From the NCBI GenBank assembly GCA_017480245.1, contig JAFVBA010000005.1, positions 1-64,000 on the forward strand: a stretch of DNA of 64,000 nucleotides. Reading direction: 5' to 3'. Each line of letters opens with the position of its first letter. Within the stretch, counting starts at the first letter, position 1. This DNA is from Bacteroidales bacterium. GTDB lineage: Bacteria; Bacteroidota; Bacteroidia; Bacteroidales; P3. Made by a program: the position numbers and the translations under genes. Positions 36,656-46,458 of this stretch are shown here, piece after piece. The notes under the pieces were generated by a model, which worked only from the letters and a program-made list of their open reading frames with translations, searched no databases and had not been told where the DNA came from.

Positions 36656-38962
36656 TTAATGAATGATAATCAATTTGCGAGAGATAATTTGATTATCGGA
36701 CAAGATATTTACATAATAAACCCCTTCTGGTAAGGAAGTCGTGTTTATAGTATAGGTTGTTGCCTTTGGTTTTATCTCAGATAAGATTAATTTACCTTGA
36801 GTATTATAAATATTGATTGTAATATACTCCGTGCTACATTCTATATTCTTTATAACAACGAAGTCTTTTGCAGGATTAGGATAGATTATGATTTCATTAT
36901 TGTTTGTTATATCATCTATACCACTTTTTACAGAAAGAATAAGAGTGATAACGGAATCGCAACCATTACTTGCCGTTAAGGTGTCGTAATATGTCCCTGC
37001 CATTGTATAAGTTTTGTTGTTAAGGGTGTAACTTTCGCCTTGAGTGATTTCTGCCGTGATTTGTTCAGAGTAAGTCGGCACAATACTTAAGAATAATACT
37101 ATTGTAGTATCGCAACTCTCACTATTACTAATCAGATGTGTGTAAGTCCCTGCTGCTTTTAAGTCCTCTCCGTAAAATTCAAAAGAAGAATTATCGCAGA
37201 TAGTTTGATAAATAGTATCAAATATAGGTTCTGAACAAGGATTAACAGAAATAATAAGAGTAATGACGGAGTCGCAACCGTTACTTGCCATTAAGGTGTC
37301 GTAATATGTCCCAATAGTTGCGTATTCCTTATTATTAAAAATAAGAGTATCGTTATCGTTGAGTTCAAGATAGATTGTGCTGTCGAATTTTGGTAGAATA
37401 TTTAGATGGATTGTAAAATTAGTGTCGCAACCCTCATCGTTAGGTATCGAATAAGTATAATTACCTGTTTGACTATACACTGCGTCTTTAAAATAATAGT
37501 ATTCTCCGTTGCAAAGAGTAATATCTATGGTAGAATCTATATCTTCACACGGTACATAAGGCTCTATGATAATATCATCAACCAATGCAGCAGGAGAATA
37601 GGACGCTCCGCTGCTTTGTTGCCACATAAAGACAAGTTTCATAGTCTTGTTTGAGACATTATTTATTACTTTGTTGTAATTTTCCCAATAGAAATCTGAC
37701 AAACTATTGTTGTAACTATTTTTTTGTACCTCGATAGCACCTTCTTGTAATAAGTTAGTGTCTGCATTGACCTCTATATCTTTATCATCGTCCAAAAGAA
37801 AAACTTTAAAGAAGTCCATACCGCCGTTCCATGTCTGTCCAAGACCGCTTATTTTGTATTTATAAGCAATTCTGAACTCTTCATTGTCGTCAAAATTCAC
37901 TCTTATAACAGAATACGCCACCGTGGTAGCTGCAGTTGTTGCTGCACTTTGACCGTTATCCATACTAATATACAGACTGTTCTTATCGTTGTCTGTACCA
38001 TAGCCGTCTGCACCGCCAATAGTCCATTTATTAACTTCACTCGTAGAATAATAAGCAAATTCAATAAAATCTTCTTCACCTTCAAAGGTTTGTGAATAAG
38101 GAAGAGTAATTATACTTTCGCTTAGAGTGGAAAAGGTAATGTAAAGTGAATAATCGCTTTGTTCGTATCCGCAATTTGTTTTGATTCTTGCCTTATAGTT
38201 AGTTGCAGGTAATAATCCTGTAAGTTCATACTCACTGCCTATAATATTTGGTATCGATTCAGCATCGTCCCATGATGATTGATTTTCATCTAATAACTCA
38301 ATAGTGTAAGAAAGTCCGCCATCAACTTCGTCCCATTTCAAAACAGCACCGTCAGAAGTTATTTTGCTTACATTAAACCCTGTTGCAACGGCGCAAACAG
38401 GAGTATAAATTTCAGGACCTTGTACATTGGTTAGGTAAGTGTATAAAAGGTCTTCTGTTTCTTTGAAATAAAAAGCCAAATATATAGTCTGCCCAACATA
38501 ATCTTCCAATGAAACGGCATATCTTACGAAATCTTCGTTGTCTTCAAACGTAATATGCAACAAAGGATTGTCTTTGTCAAACGAAGTTGTTTGGTTATTG
38601 TCTGTAGATACCAAAATATCTAAGAAGAAGTCCATGTTTTCGCAATAAACTTCTGTTTGTTTAAACCAAAACACCAATGAGTCGTCGATTTGTGTTACAT
38701 TAAGCTGAGGAGTTATCAACCAAGAGGGTTCCTCCGTGAAATAAAATTGACTTTCCATGCAAGTATAAGCCTTAGTCTGCCCGTCAATAGTTCCTTGTTC
38801 TGTAACTCCGAAATCTGTTGCCCCGCCATAGTTAGCTCCTTCCGTCCAAGACCAACCCTCCGGGGTGTCATTATTTTCAAATTTCTCATTTAGTTTGTTT
38901 TGAGAGAATCCTCCGAATGCAAATCCCAAAAGGGCTGCAAGTATTAGAAATTTTCTTTTCAT
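36656..38962 (-). CDS. T9SS-secreted adhesin-like protein (FN3, jelly-roll, Cys repeats)
   Basis: A 768-residue exported protein with a signal peptide (FLILAALLGFAFGGFSQ). Order: choice-of-anchor J-like jelly roll (about 20-190), fibronectin III-like domain (about 195-285, ATGFNVSKITSDGAVLKWDE), a second jelly roll (about 290-475), then Cys repeats with ITLCNGEYYYF...GCDT, GCDSVITLIISV and ICDNSSFEFYG, and a T9SS sorting domain (IIYPNPAKDFVVI...GVYYVNI). The Cys-repeat and sorting region is nearly identical at DNA level to that of the gene at 39221. No catalytic motif; a surface adhesion role is inferred. Confidence 0.85.
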   Translation of the reverse strand: MKRKFLILAALLGFAFGGFSQNKLNEKFENNDTPEGWSWTEGANYGGATDFGVTEQGTIDGQTKAYTCMESQFYFTEEPSWLITPQLNVTQIDDSLVFWFKQTEVYCENMDFFLDILVSTDNNQTTSFDKDNPLLHITFEDNEDFVRYAVSLEDYVGQTIYLAFYFKETEDLLYTYLTNVQGPEIYTPVCAVATGFNVSKITSDGAVLKWDEVDGGLSYTIELLDENQSSWDDAESIPNIIGSEYELTGLLPATNYKARIKTNCGYEQSDYSLYITFSTLSESIITLPYSQTFEGEEDFIEFAYYSTSEVNKWTIGGADGYGTDNDKNSLYISMDNGQSAATTAATTVAYSVIRVNFDDNEEFRIAYKYKISGLGQTWNGGMDFFKVFLLDDDKDIEVNADTNLLQEGAIEVQKNSYNNSLSDFYWENYNKVINNVSNKTMKLVFMWQQSSGASYSPAALVDDIIIEPYVPCEDIDSTIDITLCNGEYYYFKDAVYSQTGNYTYSIPNDEGCDTNFTIHLNILPKFDSTIYLELNDNDTLIFNNKEYATIGTYYDTLMASNGCDSVITLIISVNPCSEPIFDTIYQTICDNSSFEFYGEDLKAAGTYTHLISNSESCDTTIVLFLSIVPTYSEQITAEITQGESYTLNNKTYTMAGTYYDTLTASNGCDSVITLILSVKSGIDDITNNNEIIIYPNPAKDFVVIKNIECSTEYITINIYNTQGKLILSEIKPKATTYTINTTSLPEGVYYVNILSDNQIISRKLIIIH

Positions 38963-39136
38963 TTTAGTATATTTATTTAGTTATTGTTTTATGTTAATTG
39001 CTTAAAAAAATAATTTGCAAAGTTAGTATCACTTCTTATTTTGCACAATACCCTAAATTGAGTAATTTATTTTGAATTTATTTTTGAATTTTGTTGTATT
39101 ATAAAGATTAGGAGATATTTGTTTTATTTAATTTAA

Positions 39137-39172
39137 TAAAAAAGGAGCCGAATGTCTGAAATTCTGCTCCTT
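39137..39172 (-). terminator. Rho-independent terminator
   Basis: On the minus strand AAGGAGC pairs with GCTCCTT and is followed by a T run. It ends the T9SS gene at 39221-42097. The rest of 38963-39220 holds nothing recognisable. Confidence 0.75.
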
Positions 39173-39220
39173 CAATGAAAAAACTAATCAACTATTCGCT
39201 GTCTTTATGGCAAATTGTTT

Positions 39221-42097
39221 CTATTTAATAATCAATTTGTGAGAGATAGTTTGATTATTGGACAAGATATTTACATAATAAACCCCACTATGTAGCGATG
39301 TCGTATTTAGAGTATAGGTTGTAGCCATTGGTTTTATCTCAGATAAGACTAATTTGCCTTGAGTGTCATATATATTGATTGTAATATGCTCCGTACTACA
39401 TTCTATATTCTCTATAGTTATGTAATCTTTTGCAGGATTAGGGTAGATTATGATTCCATTATTGTTATTTATCTCCTCAATCCCACTTTTAACTGAAAGA
39501 ATAAGAGTAATGACGGAGTCGCAACCATTACTTGCCGTTAAGGTGTCGTAATATGTCCCTGCCATTGTATAAGATTTGTTGTTAAGAGTGTAACTTTCGC
39601 CTTGAGTGATTTCTGCCGTGATTTGTTCAGTGTAAGTAGGCAAAACTGTAAGATGAAGCTCTACTATACTGTCGCAATTTGAAAAAGAAGTAAATTTCTT
39701 TGTATAAATACCTGTTTTTGTCAGGATTTCATCTGCAAAAGTATAAGAAGTATTATCACAAATTGTCTCTTCTAAGATTTCATTTACCACATCATTAACT
39801 TTAAGAATCAAAACATTGATTTGTTTGCAGCCGTCATTAGTCAGAACAGTATCTTGGTAAGTACCGCTTTGTGAAAGATATTTTTCTTTCCATAAATAAG
39901 GTGTGTCAGAGCAAATTTCAACTGTTAAAGTGTCGTAAGTATCAACGCAAGTAGTTGAGGTATCATACTCGATAGTCAATTCATCAATTCCGACAAAAAT
40001 TCCTGAGTTATCATCATACGGAGTTCCGGCATAAAAAGCAATATAACGCCCTTCACCTGTGTATTGGGAAAAACTAATTGATATATCATCCCAAGAATTG
40101 TAATTTTCAACAGTCTGAATCAACTCAAAAGTTTCTTTATCTGACGGATTAGTCATCACACCTACGGCAAGCACTCCGTTAGAGAAGTAATCGTTATACT
40201 TAAATGTAACTTTCATTTGATTAATATCCCCTAAGGATTCGTCTAAACGGGGACACACGGCAACGTTTATCTCATCCGTATCTGTCATAAATGCCAACCA
40301 ATTAGACATATTGTAACCATTGACCAATATTCTCGGATAAGTCATATCTACTAAGAATTGATAATTTATACTTGCCCAACAAGAAGGTATGGTATCGTAA
40401 GAGGAGCTTTCAAAATTCTCATAATACGGTAAGGAATTTATACCATCACAAGCTGTTCTGAAATATAGTAAAGACGAAGCGGGGGAGAGTTTATCTTCCG
40501 AACAATAAGATTTTACATAAATGTCATATAATGTTGCCGATTCCAGCATTCCTTCTTCAAAAGTATAAGTTGTATCATTTACTTCTACGGAATCATACTT
40601 TTGAGATGAAGAATTTTTGTAATAAACATACCATGTACCAGAATAATATTCATCTTGCCAACTTACAGTAACTGAATTGGTGGTTATATCCGATACCATA
40701 ATATTTTTGGGTGCAAAGGCGCATGGCTCTTGTGCATCAAAACTCTCTAATTTTACGTTGTCAATGTATGATAATTGCGACCAAGAATAGTTATAAGGTA
40801 CTCCGAACCAAAAGGCAATGAATTTACCTTCGCCTTCATAGTTATTAAAATAAACTTCTTTGTCTTCCCAACTGTTAGTCAAAGATTCTATAGTATCAAT
40901 TGCAACAAAACTACCCAAATCCGTCTTATCTTCCATAACTCCCACAATAATATTTTGCCCGAATGATGAAGCATAATATTTAAATGACAGTTTGACATTT
41001 TGAATATTGATTTCATCCGATAAGGCATTCATAACGGCAACGCTTTTAGAAGAATTATCTGCTCGGAATGTCAAAACGTTGTTAGATGTCGGTGCATTAT
41101 TTTTGTATTCTACATTCGGAGCGTCATTATCCCAAGAAGAAGTGTATTTTGATGCCGAATACCAGCATTGAGGAAATGTTCCTTCGCTATAATTGTCAAA
41201 ATTATCTTCATAAGGTAAGGTTGTAATTGCATTACATAGAGTATTGAATATAACAGTATCGGAACTTAATGGATTATAATCCCCGCAATCTGACTTTACA
41301 AAGACTTGATAAGCCATAGATTCTTCCAAATTGCCTTCAAAATCATAGTAAGGATTATCCCATACTTGAATTGAATCAAATTCTGCGTCAGAAACTTTTT
41401 TGTAAAACACCATCCAAGTTTCAACAGGGGTATTTTCTTTCCAAGTAATTACGGCATTATCTGTTGTTATTTGACTTACTTTTAGTTTTGTAGGTTTTAC
41501 ACTGCACGGTTCTTCACTTACTGCCAATTCTATAGTGAAATTGTCTATAAAAACACTTGCATATTGATTGGAAGTGTAAGGTTTTCCTAAGTAAAAGGCA
41601 ATATAACGCCCCTCACCTTCATAATTTTCAAATGTTACGCTCATTTGTTTCCATACAAGCGAAGAAGTTGCCTTTACAGTATCAACGGGAATAAATGTTT
41701 CCGCTTCGCGTGGGTCAGACATTACACCTACAACGAATTCCATTCCTACTTGGGAGGATTCGTACAAGAAAGAGACTTTTATTTTTGTAATATCAATATC
41801 TTCGCTCAACTCCGGAGCGGAAATAATATTGGTATCACCGTCATAAGCTAAGAAACAAAGAAAATTTCCTGTAACGGACGAGTAGTTAGTTACGCAAGAG
41901 GGATATTCCCACATAACAAGATGGGAAGCAGCTCTTGTCCAACAATTAGGAATAGCCTCGGATGACTGGACTCCGCAAGAATTAAAATCTTCTGTGTAGG
42001 GAAGAGTAGTGATTTTTTCACATTCGTTATCTTGCGCATTGCAAAGTTGCAAACCTAAAGAGAAAATTGCAACCAAAATCGTGATTTTTCTTTTCAT
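39221..42097 (-). CDS. T9SS-secreted adhesin-like protein with three jelly-roll/FN3 modules
   Basis: A 958-residue exported protein (signal peptide MKRKITILVAIFSLGLQLCNA). Three tandem modules each begin with a TLPYxExF-like motif (ITTLPYTEDFNSCG, ITTLPYEDNFDNYSEG, NSLPYYENFESSSYD) forming a jelly roll. The first two are followed by an FN3 domain (VSQITTDNAVITWKE; VSDITTNSVTVSWQD). Cys repeats (GCKQINV, NCDSIVELHL, GCDSVITLIL) and a T9SS sorting domain (IIYPNPAKDYITI...GVYYVNI) close the protein. It is the paralogue of the gene at 36656, in the same orientation, with a strong terminator between the two. Surface-binding function is inferred from architecture. Confidence 0.85.
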   Translation of the reverse strand: MKRKITILVAIFSLGLQLCNAQDNECEKITTLPYTEDFNSCGVQSSEAIPNCWTRAASHLVMWEYPSCVTNYSSVTGNFLCFLAYDGDTNIISAPELSEDIDITKIKVSFLYESSQVGMEFVVGVMSDPREAETFIPVDTVKATSSLVWKQMSVTFENYEGEGRYIAFYLGKPYTSNQYASVFIDNFTIELAVSEEPCSVKPTKLKVSQITTDNAVITWKENTPVETWMVFYKKVSDAEFDSIQVWDNPYYDFEGNLEESMAYQVFVKSDCGDYNPLSSDTVIFNTLCNAITTLPYEDNFDNYSEGTFPQCWYSASKYTSSWDNDAPNVEYKNNAPTSNNVLTFRADNSSKSVAVMNALSDEINIQNVKLSFKYYASSFGQNIIVGVMEDKTDLGSFVAIDTIESLTNSWEDKEVYFNNYEGEGKFIAFWFGVPYNYSWSQLSYIDNVKLESFDAQEPCAFAPKNIMVSDITTNSVTVSWQDEYYSGTWYVYYKNSSSQKYDSVEVNDTTYTFEEGMLESATLYDIYVKSYCSEDKLSPASSLLYFRTACDGINSLPYYENFESSSYDTIPSCWASINYQFLVDMTYPRILVNGYNMSNWLAFMTDTDEINVAVCPRLDESLGDINQMKVTFKYNDYFSNGVLAVGVMTNPSDKETFELIQTVENYNSWDDISISFSQYTGEGRYIAFYAGTPYDDNSGIFVGIDELTIEYDTSTTCVDTYDTLTVEICSDTPYLWKEKYLSQSGTYQDTVLTNDGCKQINVLILKVNDVVNEILEETICDNTSYTFADEILTKTGIYTKKFTSFSNCDSIVELHLTVLPTYTEQITAEITQGESYTLNNKSYTMAGTYYDTLTASNGCDSVITLILSVKSGIEEINNNNGIIIYPNPAKDYITIENIECSTEHITINIYDTQGKLVLSEIKPMATTYTLNTTSLHSGVYYVNILSNNQTISHKLIIK

Positions 42098-42174
42098 TTT
42101 TCTTTAATCATTATTTACGGTTGCAAAATTAGTACAGCGCATTCACCTACACAATACCCATAAATAAGTATATT

Positions 42175-43464
42175 TTATTTTAAAGAAAATCCTGCTTGTT
42201 CTATTGCTTTTCTTAGTTTGTTTTCGTCGGGATTACCTGTAATGACAAGAGTTTTTGCAGCAACGTCAGCCTCAGCCGACAACGTTCCTTTGACATTCAT
42301 TGCTGCTTTTTCCACTGCCGCTTTACAGTGTGAGCAGTTCATACCCTCAACCCTATAAATAACGCTTCCTTCTACGGTTTGCGGTTTTTTAAATCTGCTT
42401 AAAATATTCATAACTATTGCATTTATTATAAAGATTACTAAAATTACACTACAAATTACATTAAATGTATTATGTACTATGTTTGATGTACTATTTACTG
42501 CGTTTGATGAACAACATCTGTTGCATTGTGTATCGCACGTAGTACATTGTACATCGGACATAGTACGTAAAATATTATCGGGAAGGGCATTTGTCAATAA
42601 GCCGAATAGTATTGAACCTATAATGATGGTTGCTAAGTATATTGCGGTGAATTTTGCGCCTAAGGATTTTTTGACTACAAGTATTGAAGCGAGATTTACC
42701 GCAGGTCCTGCCATTAACATAACCAATGCTGCTCCGGGTGAAAGTCCTTTTATTATCAATGCCGCTGCTATGGGAATACTTCCCGTTGAACAGATGTACA
42801 TCGGCACTGCTATTATAAGGATTACCAACATTTGCAAGAGAGGTTGCGAGCCGAAATGCAAGAAAAATTCATCGGGAACAGCCACATTGATTAACGCAGC
42901 CAACAACAAACCGACTAACAATCGCAGTCCGATACTCTGAAACATCTCCACAAAAGCATAATGCAATACTTTATATATACTATGTACTATGTTTGATGTA
43001 CTATGTTCGTTTTTAATGTCAGTACATTGTACATCGTAAGTATCATATTGAACATTATTTGTGTATTTGTTAATTAACAAGCCGCCGCAGACACCAGTTA
43101 CCAATGCCGCAACGGGACGTATTATTGCAAATCCCAATCCCATCAAAGAGAAAGTGGCAAGTATGGAATCAATGCCTGTTTGAGGAGTTGCGATAAGGAA
43201 AGAGGCTACCGCACCGTTGGAGGCTTTTTCGTTCTTCAGCCCTATTGCTGTCGGAATAACTCCGCAGGAACAAAGCGGTAAAGGTATTCCCAACAATGCC
43301 GCCCAAAGTACAGAGAATTTGTTTTCTTTTGATAAGTATTTGCGGTAAAATGTCTTAGGTATGAATACGTGTAATATTCCTGCAATCAAAAATCCCAACA
43401 ACAGATAGGGACTCATTTCGTTTATTATCATCAAAAAAGATTGAAAAAACTCTTTTACTTCCAT
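42175..43464 (-). CDS. Heavy-metal permease with C-terminal HMA domain (SO_0444/DUF318-type)
   Basis: A 429-residue membrane protein. The permease part shows GIPLPLCSCGVIPTAIGL and PMYICSTGSIPIAAALIIKG, the paired Cys-containing motifs of the DUF318/ArsP-like permease superfamily. Residues about 365-429 form a heavy-metal-associated domain with the metal-binding motif GMNCSHC. The combination is known as Cu/Zn efflux (SO_0444-like). Two odd low-complexity inserts at residues about 138-168 and 302-339 interrupt loops between helices; their DNA is a shared AT-rich palindromic repeat, and the second adds the Cys cluster CTTCDTQCNRCC. The frame remains open. Confidence 0.85.
   Translation of the reverse strand: MEVKEFFQSFLMIINEMSPYLLLGFLIAGILHVFIPKTFYRKYLSKENKFSVLWAALLGIPLPLCSCGVIPTAIGLKNEKASNGAVASFLIATPQTGIDSILATFSLMGLGFAIIRPVAALVTGVCGGLLINKYTNNVQYDTYDVQCTDIKNEHSTSNIVHSIYKVLHYAFVEMFQSIGLRLLVGLLLAALINVAVPDEFFLHFGSQPLLQMLVILIIAVPMYICSTGSIPIAAALIIKGLSPGAALVMLMAGPAVNLASILVVKKSLGAKFTAIYLATIIIGSILFGLLTNALPDNILRTMSDVQCTTCDTQCNRCCSSNAVNSTSNIVHNTFNVICSVILVIFIINAIVMNILSRFKKPQTVEGSVIYRVEGMNCSHCKAAVEKAAMNVKGTLSAEADVAAKTLVITGNPDENKLRKAIEQAGFSLK
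42448..42561. repeat. In-frame repeat insertion 2 in the permease gene
   Basis: It contains TATGTACTATGTTTGATGTA (from 42471) and AGTACATTGTACATCG (from 42541), both also present in the insertion at 42961-43053. The encoded loop has five closely spaced cysteines. Confidence 0.8.
42961..43053. repeat. In-frame repeat insertion 1 in the permease gene
   Basis: It contains TATGTACTATGTTTGATGTA (from 42981) and AGTACATTGTACATCG (from 43021). It encodes a loop with the STSNIVH motif shared with insertion 2. The inner spacing differs from insertion 2 by 30 bp, a multiple of three. Confidence 0.8.
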
Positions 43465-43523
43465 TTTATTCTCTGTTTTTAGTAGTTGTTAATCAATTGG
43501 TTTTCTGTATATAACATTTTGTC

Positions 43524-43609
43524 AAAATAAAGTGGCGTTTCAGTAAATTCTTTTCAGAAAACATTTTATTCTTTTCAGAAAACAATTCAGTGATTCGGCA
43601 CTTTATTTT
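43524..43609. repeat. Nested-palindrome interspersed element, copy E (core only)
   Basis: Exactly the 86-bp core is present (AAAATAAAGTGGCG to CGGCACTTTATTTT) without recognisable outer repeats. Unlike most copies it lies between divergent gene starts (permease and hflX). A -7 box TAAATTTG for hflX is at 43734-43741. Confidence 0.85.
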
Positions 43610-43769
43610 TACGGTTGCAAAATTAGATGTTTTGAATATACGTAAGAATATGTTTTTCTGTAAAAATATTATAATTTTTTTGAAAGGCAGTTCCGTATCG
43701 GTATATTTTGAGTTTTGTATATAGGAATTTTTGTAAATTTGCACTCTGAATATTTTATACAATATTATT

Positions 43770-44939
43770 ATGACAGAGGACAGATGCGTAACGGTTTTTG
43801 TACAAACACCTTATGTTAGTGACAAAACACTTGGGGATTACATAAAGGAACTGAATTTTTTGATAACAACACTCGGTGCGGTAGCGGTTAAGTCATTTTC
43901 CCAACGCTTACCGCAAGCCGATTCAAGAACTTATGTCGGCAGCGGAAAATTGCAGGAAATAAAAGATTACATTACTGAAAACGAATTGGAATATGTAGTT
44001 TTTGATGACGAGTTATCACCTGCCCAACTGAGAAATATTGAAAACGTTTTACACTGTCAAGTCCTTGACAGAACGCAGGTTATTCTCAATATCTTCGCTT
44101 TGCATGCTTCTACTGCACACAGCAAAATACAGGTTGAATTAGCGCAATACAAATACCTTTTGCCTCGATTGAAAAGAATGTGGTCTCACCTTGACCGCCA
44201 AAAAGGAGGTTTGAATATGAGAGGACCCGGTGAAACTCAGATAGAAACCGACCGCCGTATTGTATTGAGTAAAATTTCTCTTTTGAAACAAAAACTCGTT
44301 GAGATAGATAAGCAAAAGACTTTGCAGAGAAAGAACCGCCAACAATTAGTCCGTGTTGCCTTGGTAGGTTATACTAATGTCGGCAAATCCTCTATACTTA
44401 ATATGTTGTCCAAATCGGAAGTTTTGGCAGAAAATAAACTCTTTGCAACCCTTGATACCACAATCCGCAAAGTTGTAATAGAGAATCTGCCGTTCCTTTT
44501 GACAGATACGGTAGGATTTATCAGAAAACTGCCCGACACTCTGCTTGAAAGTTTCAAAAGTACATTAGATGAGGTTAAGGAATCGGATTTGTTGATTCAC
44601 GTTGTGGATATTTCGCACCCTGACTTTGAAAACCAGATAAACGAAGTTACCAAAACGCTTAACGATATCGGGGCAGGGGATAAGGATATGATAATTGTCT
44701 TTAATAAGATTGACGCCTATACATATATTAAGAAAGAAGAGGACGATTTGACACCTGTTGAGAAATACAATTTCACACTTGAGGATTGGAAACGTACATA
44801 TTTGAATAACGAAAAGAGCGAAGTTGTCTTTATTTCCGCCAAAGAAAAGCAAAATATTGAAGAATTGAAACAAGTAATGTACAACAGAATAAAAACAATC
44901 CACGCAAGAATCTATCCTTACAACAATTTTTTGTGGTAA
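43770..44939 (+). CDS. hflX: GTPase HflX
   Basis: A 389-residue P-loop GTPase. The HflX N-terminal domain (VGSGKLQEIKDYI, HASTAHSKIQVELAQYKYLL, GGLNMRGPGETQIETDRR) is followed by the G domain: G1 GYTNVGKSS, G3 DTVGF, G4 NKID and G5 near ISAKEKQN. HflX binds the 50S ribosome and splits stalled or heat-damaged ribosomes. The length is typical. It is transcribed away from the metal permease. Confidence 0.95.
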   Translation: MTEDRCVTVFVQTPYVSDKTLGDYIKELNFLITTLGAVAVKSFSQRLPQADSRTYVGSGKLQEIKDYITENELEYVVFDDELSPAQLRNIENVLHCQVLDRTQVILNIFALHASTAHSKIQVELAQYKYLLPRLKRMWSHLDRQKGGLNMRGPGETQIETDRRIVLSKISLLKQKLVEIDKQKTLQRKNRQQLVRVALVGYTNVGKSSILNMLSKSEVLAENKLFATLDTTIRKVVIENLPFLLTDTVGFIRKLPDTLLESFKSTLDEVKESDLLIHVVDISHPDFENQINEVTKTLNDIGAGDKDMIIVFNKIDAYTYIKKEEDDLTPVEKYNFTLEDWKRTYLNNEKSEVVFISAKEKQNIEELKQVMYNRIKTIHARIYPYNNFLW

Positions 44940-44947
44940 AAACAAAT

Positions 44948-45012
44948 TTATATAGAATGTAATATGGGTCATATAGCATATAGCGGAGTGCCGTTAGGTT
45001 ATATACTACATA
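44948..45012. repeat. Palindromic repeat related to 35538-35615
   Basis: TATAGAATGTAATATG, CATATAGCGGAGTGCCGTTAGG and TATATACTACATA match the reverse complement of the copy near the MscS gene. Confidence 0.65.
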
Positions 45013-45121
45013 AAAATGTAAAACTTTTTAGATGAAAATATAATAATACGTCTTTTTGTTCGTTATTAGCATAATTAGAAATAAACAACATAAAATAGAA
45101 AATAAAAATTAAAACAAAAAA

Positions 45122-46333
45122 ATGGAAAAGATTAAGATGACCACTCCTCTTGTAGAGATGGATGGCGACGAAATGACTCGAATTCTTTGGAAAATGATTA
45201 AGGATGAATTAATTAATCCTTTCGTTGAACTAAAGACTGAATATTATGATTTGGGACTTGTAAAAAGAGACGAAACTAACGACCAAATCACAAAAGATGC
45301 CGCTGAGGCTAACAAGAAATACGGTGTTGCAGTTAAATGTGCTACTATCACTCCTAACGCACAACGTATGACTGAGTACAAATTGCACGAAATGTGGAAA
45401 AGTCCTAACGGTACTATCCGTTCTATACTTGACGGAACGGTATTCCGTACTCCTATCACAATACCTTCAATCAAACCTGTTGTAAAGAACTGGGAAAAAC
45501 CTATCACTATCGCACGTCATGCTTACGGTGATGTATATAAATCAGTTGAAATCCGTGCTGAAGAAGAAGGAACTGCTAAACTTGTTTTCGAAGGCAAGAG
45601 CGGTAAAAGAGAAGAGGTAGTTATTCACGAGTTTAAAGGAAAAGGCGTTATTCAGGGTATGCATAACACTGACAAATCCATTCGTTCGTTTGCTCACTCT
45701 TGTTTCAAATTCGCTATTGACACAAAACAAGACCTTTGGTTCTCAACTAAGGACACTATTTCTAAGAAATATGACGCTCAATTCCGTGTTATTTTTGACG
45801 AAGTTTATCAAGAATACAAAGCCAAGTTTGAAGAATTGGGTCTTGAATATTTCTACACTTTGATTGACGATGCTGTTGCACGTGTTATCAGAAGTAAGGG
45901 CGGTTATATCTGGGCTTGCAAAAACTATGACGGCGATGTTATGAGCGATATGGTATCTACCGCATTCGGTTCTTTGGCTATGATGACTTCTGTATTGGTT
46001 TCCCCTGACGGAAATTACGAATACGAAGCAGCACACGGCACCGTTACCCGTCATTATTACAAATATTTGAAGGGAGAAGAAACTTCAACCAACCCAATGG
46101 CTACTATCTTTGCATGGAGCGGCGCTTTGAGAAAAAGAGGTGAGTTGGACGGTATTAAAGAGTTGATGAACTTCGCTGACCAATTGGAAGGCGCTTGCTT
46201 TGACACTTTGAACGAGGGTATAGCAACAAAAGACCTTGTTAATTTGATGGAAGGCATAACTCCAAAGGCTGTTAATTCCGCAGACTTCATCGGTGCAATC
46301 CGCCAAAGATTAGAAAAAAGATTGGCTTGCTAA
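45122..46333 (+). CDS. icd: NADP-dependent isocitrate dehydrogenase
   Basis: A 403-residue enzyme of the eukaryote-like homodimeric IDH subfamily. It opens with PLVEMDGDEMTRILWKMIKD, and shows the substrate loop SPNGTIRSILDGTVFRTPI, catalytic residues in the YFYTLIDDAVARVIRSKGGYIWACKNYDGDVMSD region (Tyr, Lys, metal-binding Asp) and the cofactor segment AAHGTVTRHYYKYLKGEETSTNP. It oxidises isocitrate to 2-oxoglutarate with NADP. The type is widespread in Bacteroidetes. A terminator follows. Confidence 0.95.
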   Translation: MEKIKMTTPLVEMDGDEMTRILWKMIKDELINPFVELKTEYYDLGLVKRDETNDQITKDAAEANKKYGVAVKCATITPNAQRMTEYKLHEMWKSPNGTIRSILDGTVFRTPITIPSIKPVVKNWEKPITIARHAYGDVYKSVEIRAEEEGTAKLVFEGKSGKREEVVIHEFKGKGVIQGMHNTDKSIRSFAHSCFKFAIDTKQDLWFSTKDTISKKYDAQFRVIFDEVYQEYKAKFEELGLEYFYTLIDDAVARVIRSKGGYIWACKNYDGDVMSDMVSTAFGSLAMMTSVLVSPDGNYEYEAAHGTVTRHYYKYLKGEETSTNPMATIFAWSGALRKRGELDGIKELMNFADQLEGACFDTLNEGIATKDLVNLMEGITPKAVNSADFIGAIRQRLEKRLAC

Positions 46334-46374
46334 TAAATAATGTAAGCAATTTTTAATATAAATCAATAAAAATA

Positions 46375-46412
46375 AGCAACTGCAGTAATGAAACTACAGT
46401 TGCTTTGTTTTT
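46375..46412 (+). terminator. Rho-independent terminator of icd
   Basis: AGCAACTGCAGT pairs with ACTACAGTTGCT (one mismatch) around AATGAA, followed by a T-rich tract. Confidence 0.8.
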
Positions 46413-46458
46413 GTTGCAATTAGAATATTGCTTTTATTGATTTTAAACAAAATATGAA

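Noticed and set aside
42175..43464. Permease as a pseudogene because of low-complexity inserts
   Set aside because: The frame is open throughout, both inserts keep phase, and the C-terminal HMA domain is intact.
43524..43609. Insertion sequence
   Set aside because: No transposase frame or target-site duplication is visible in any copy; only a non-coding palindrome is present.
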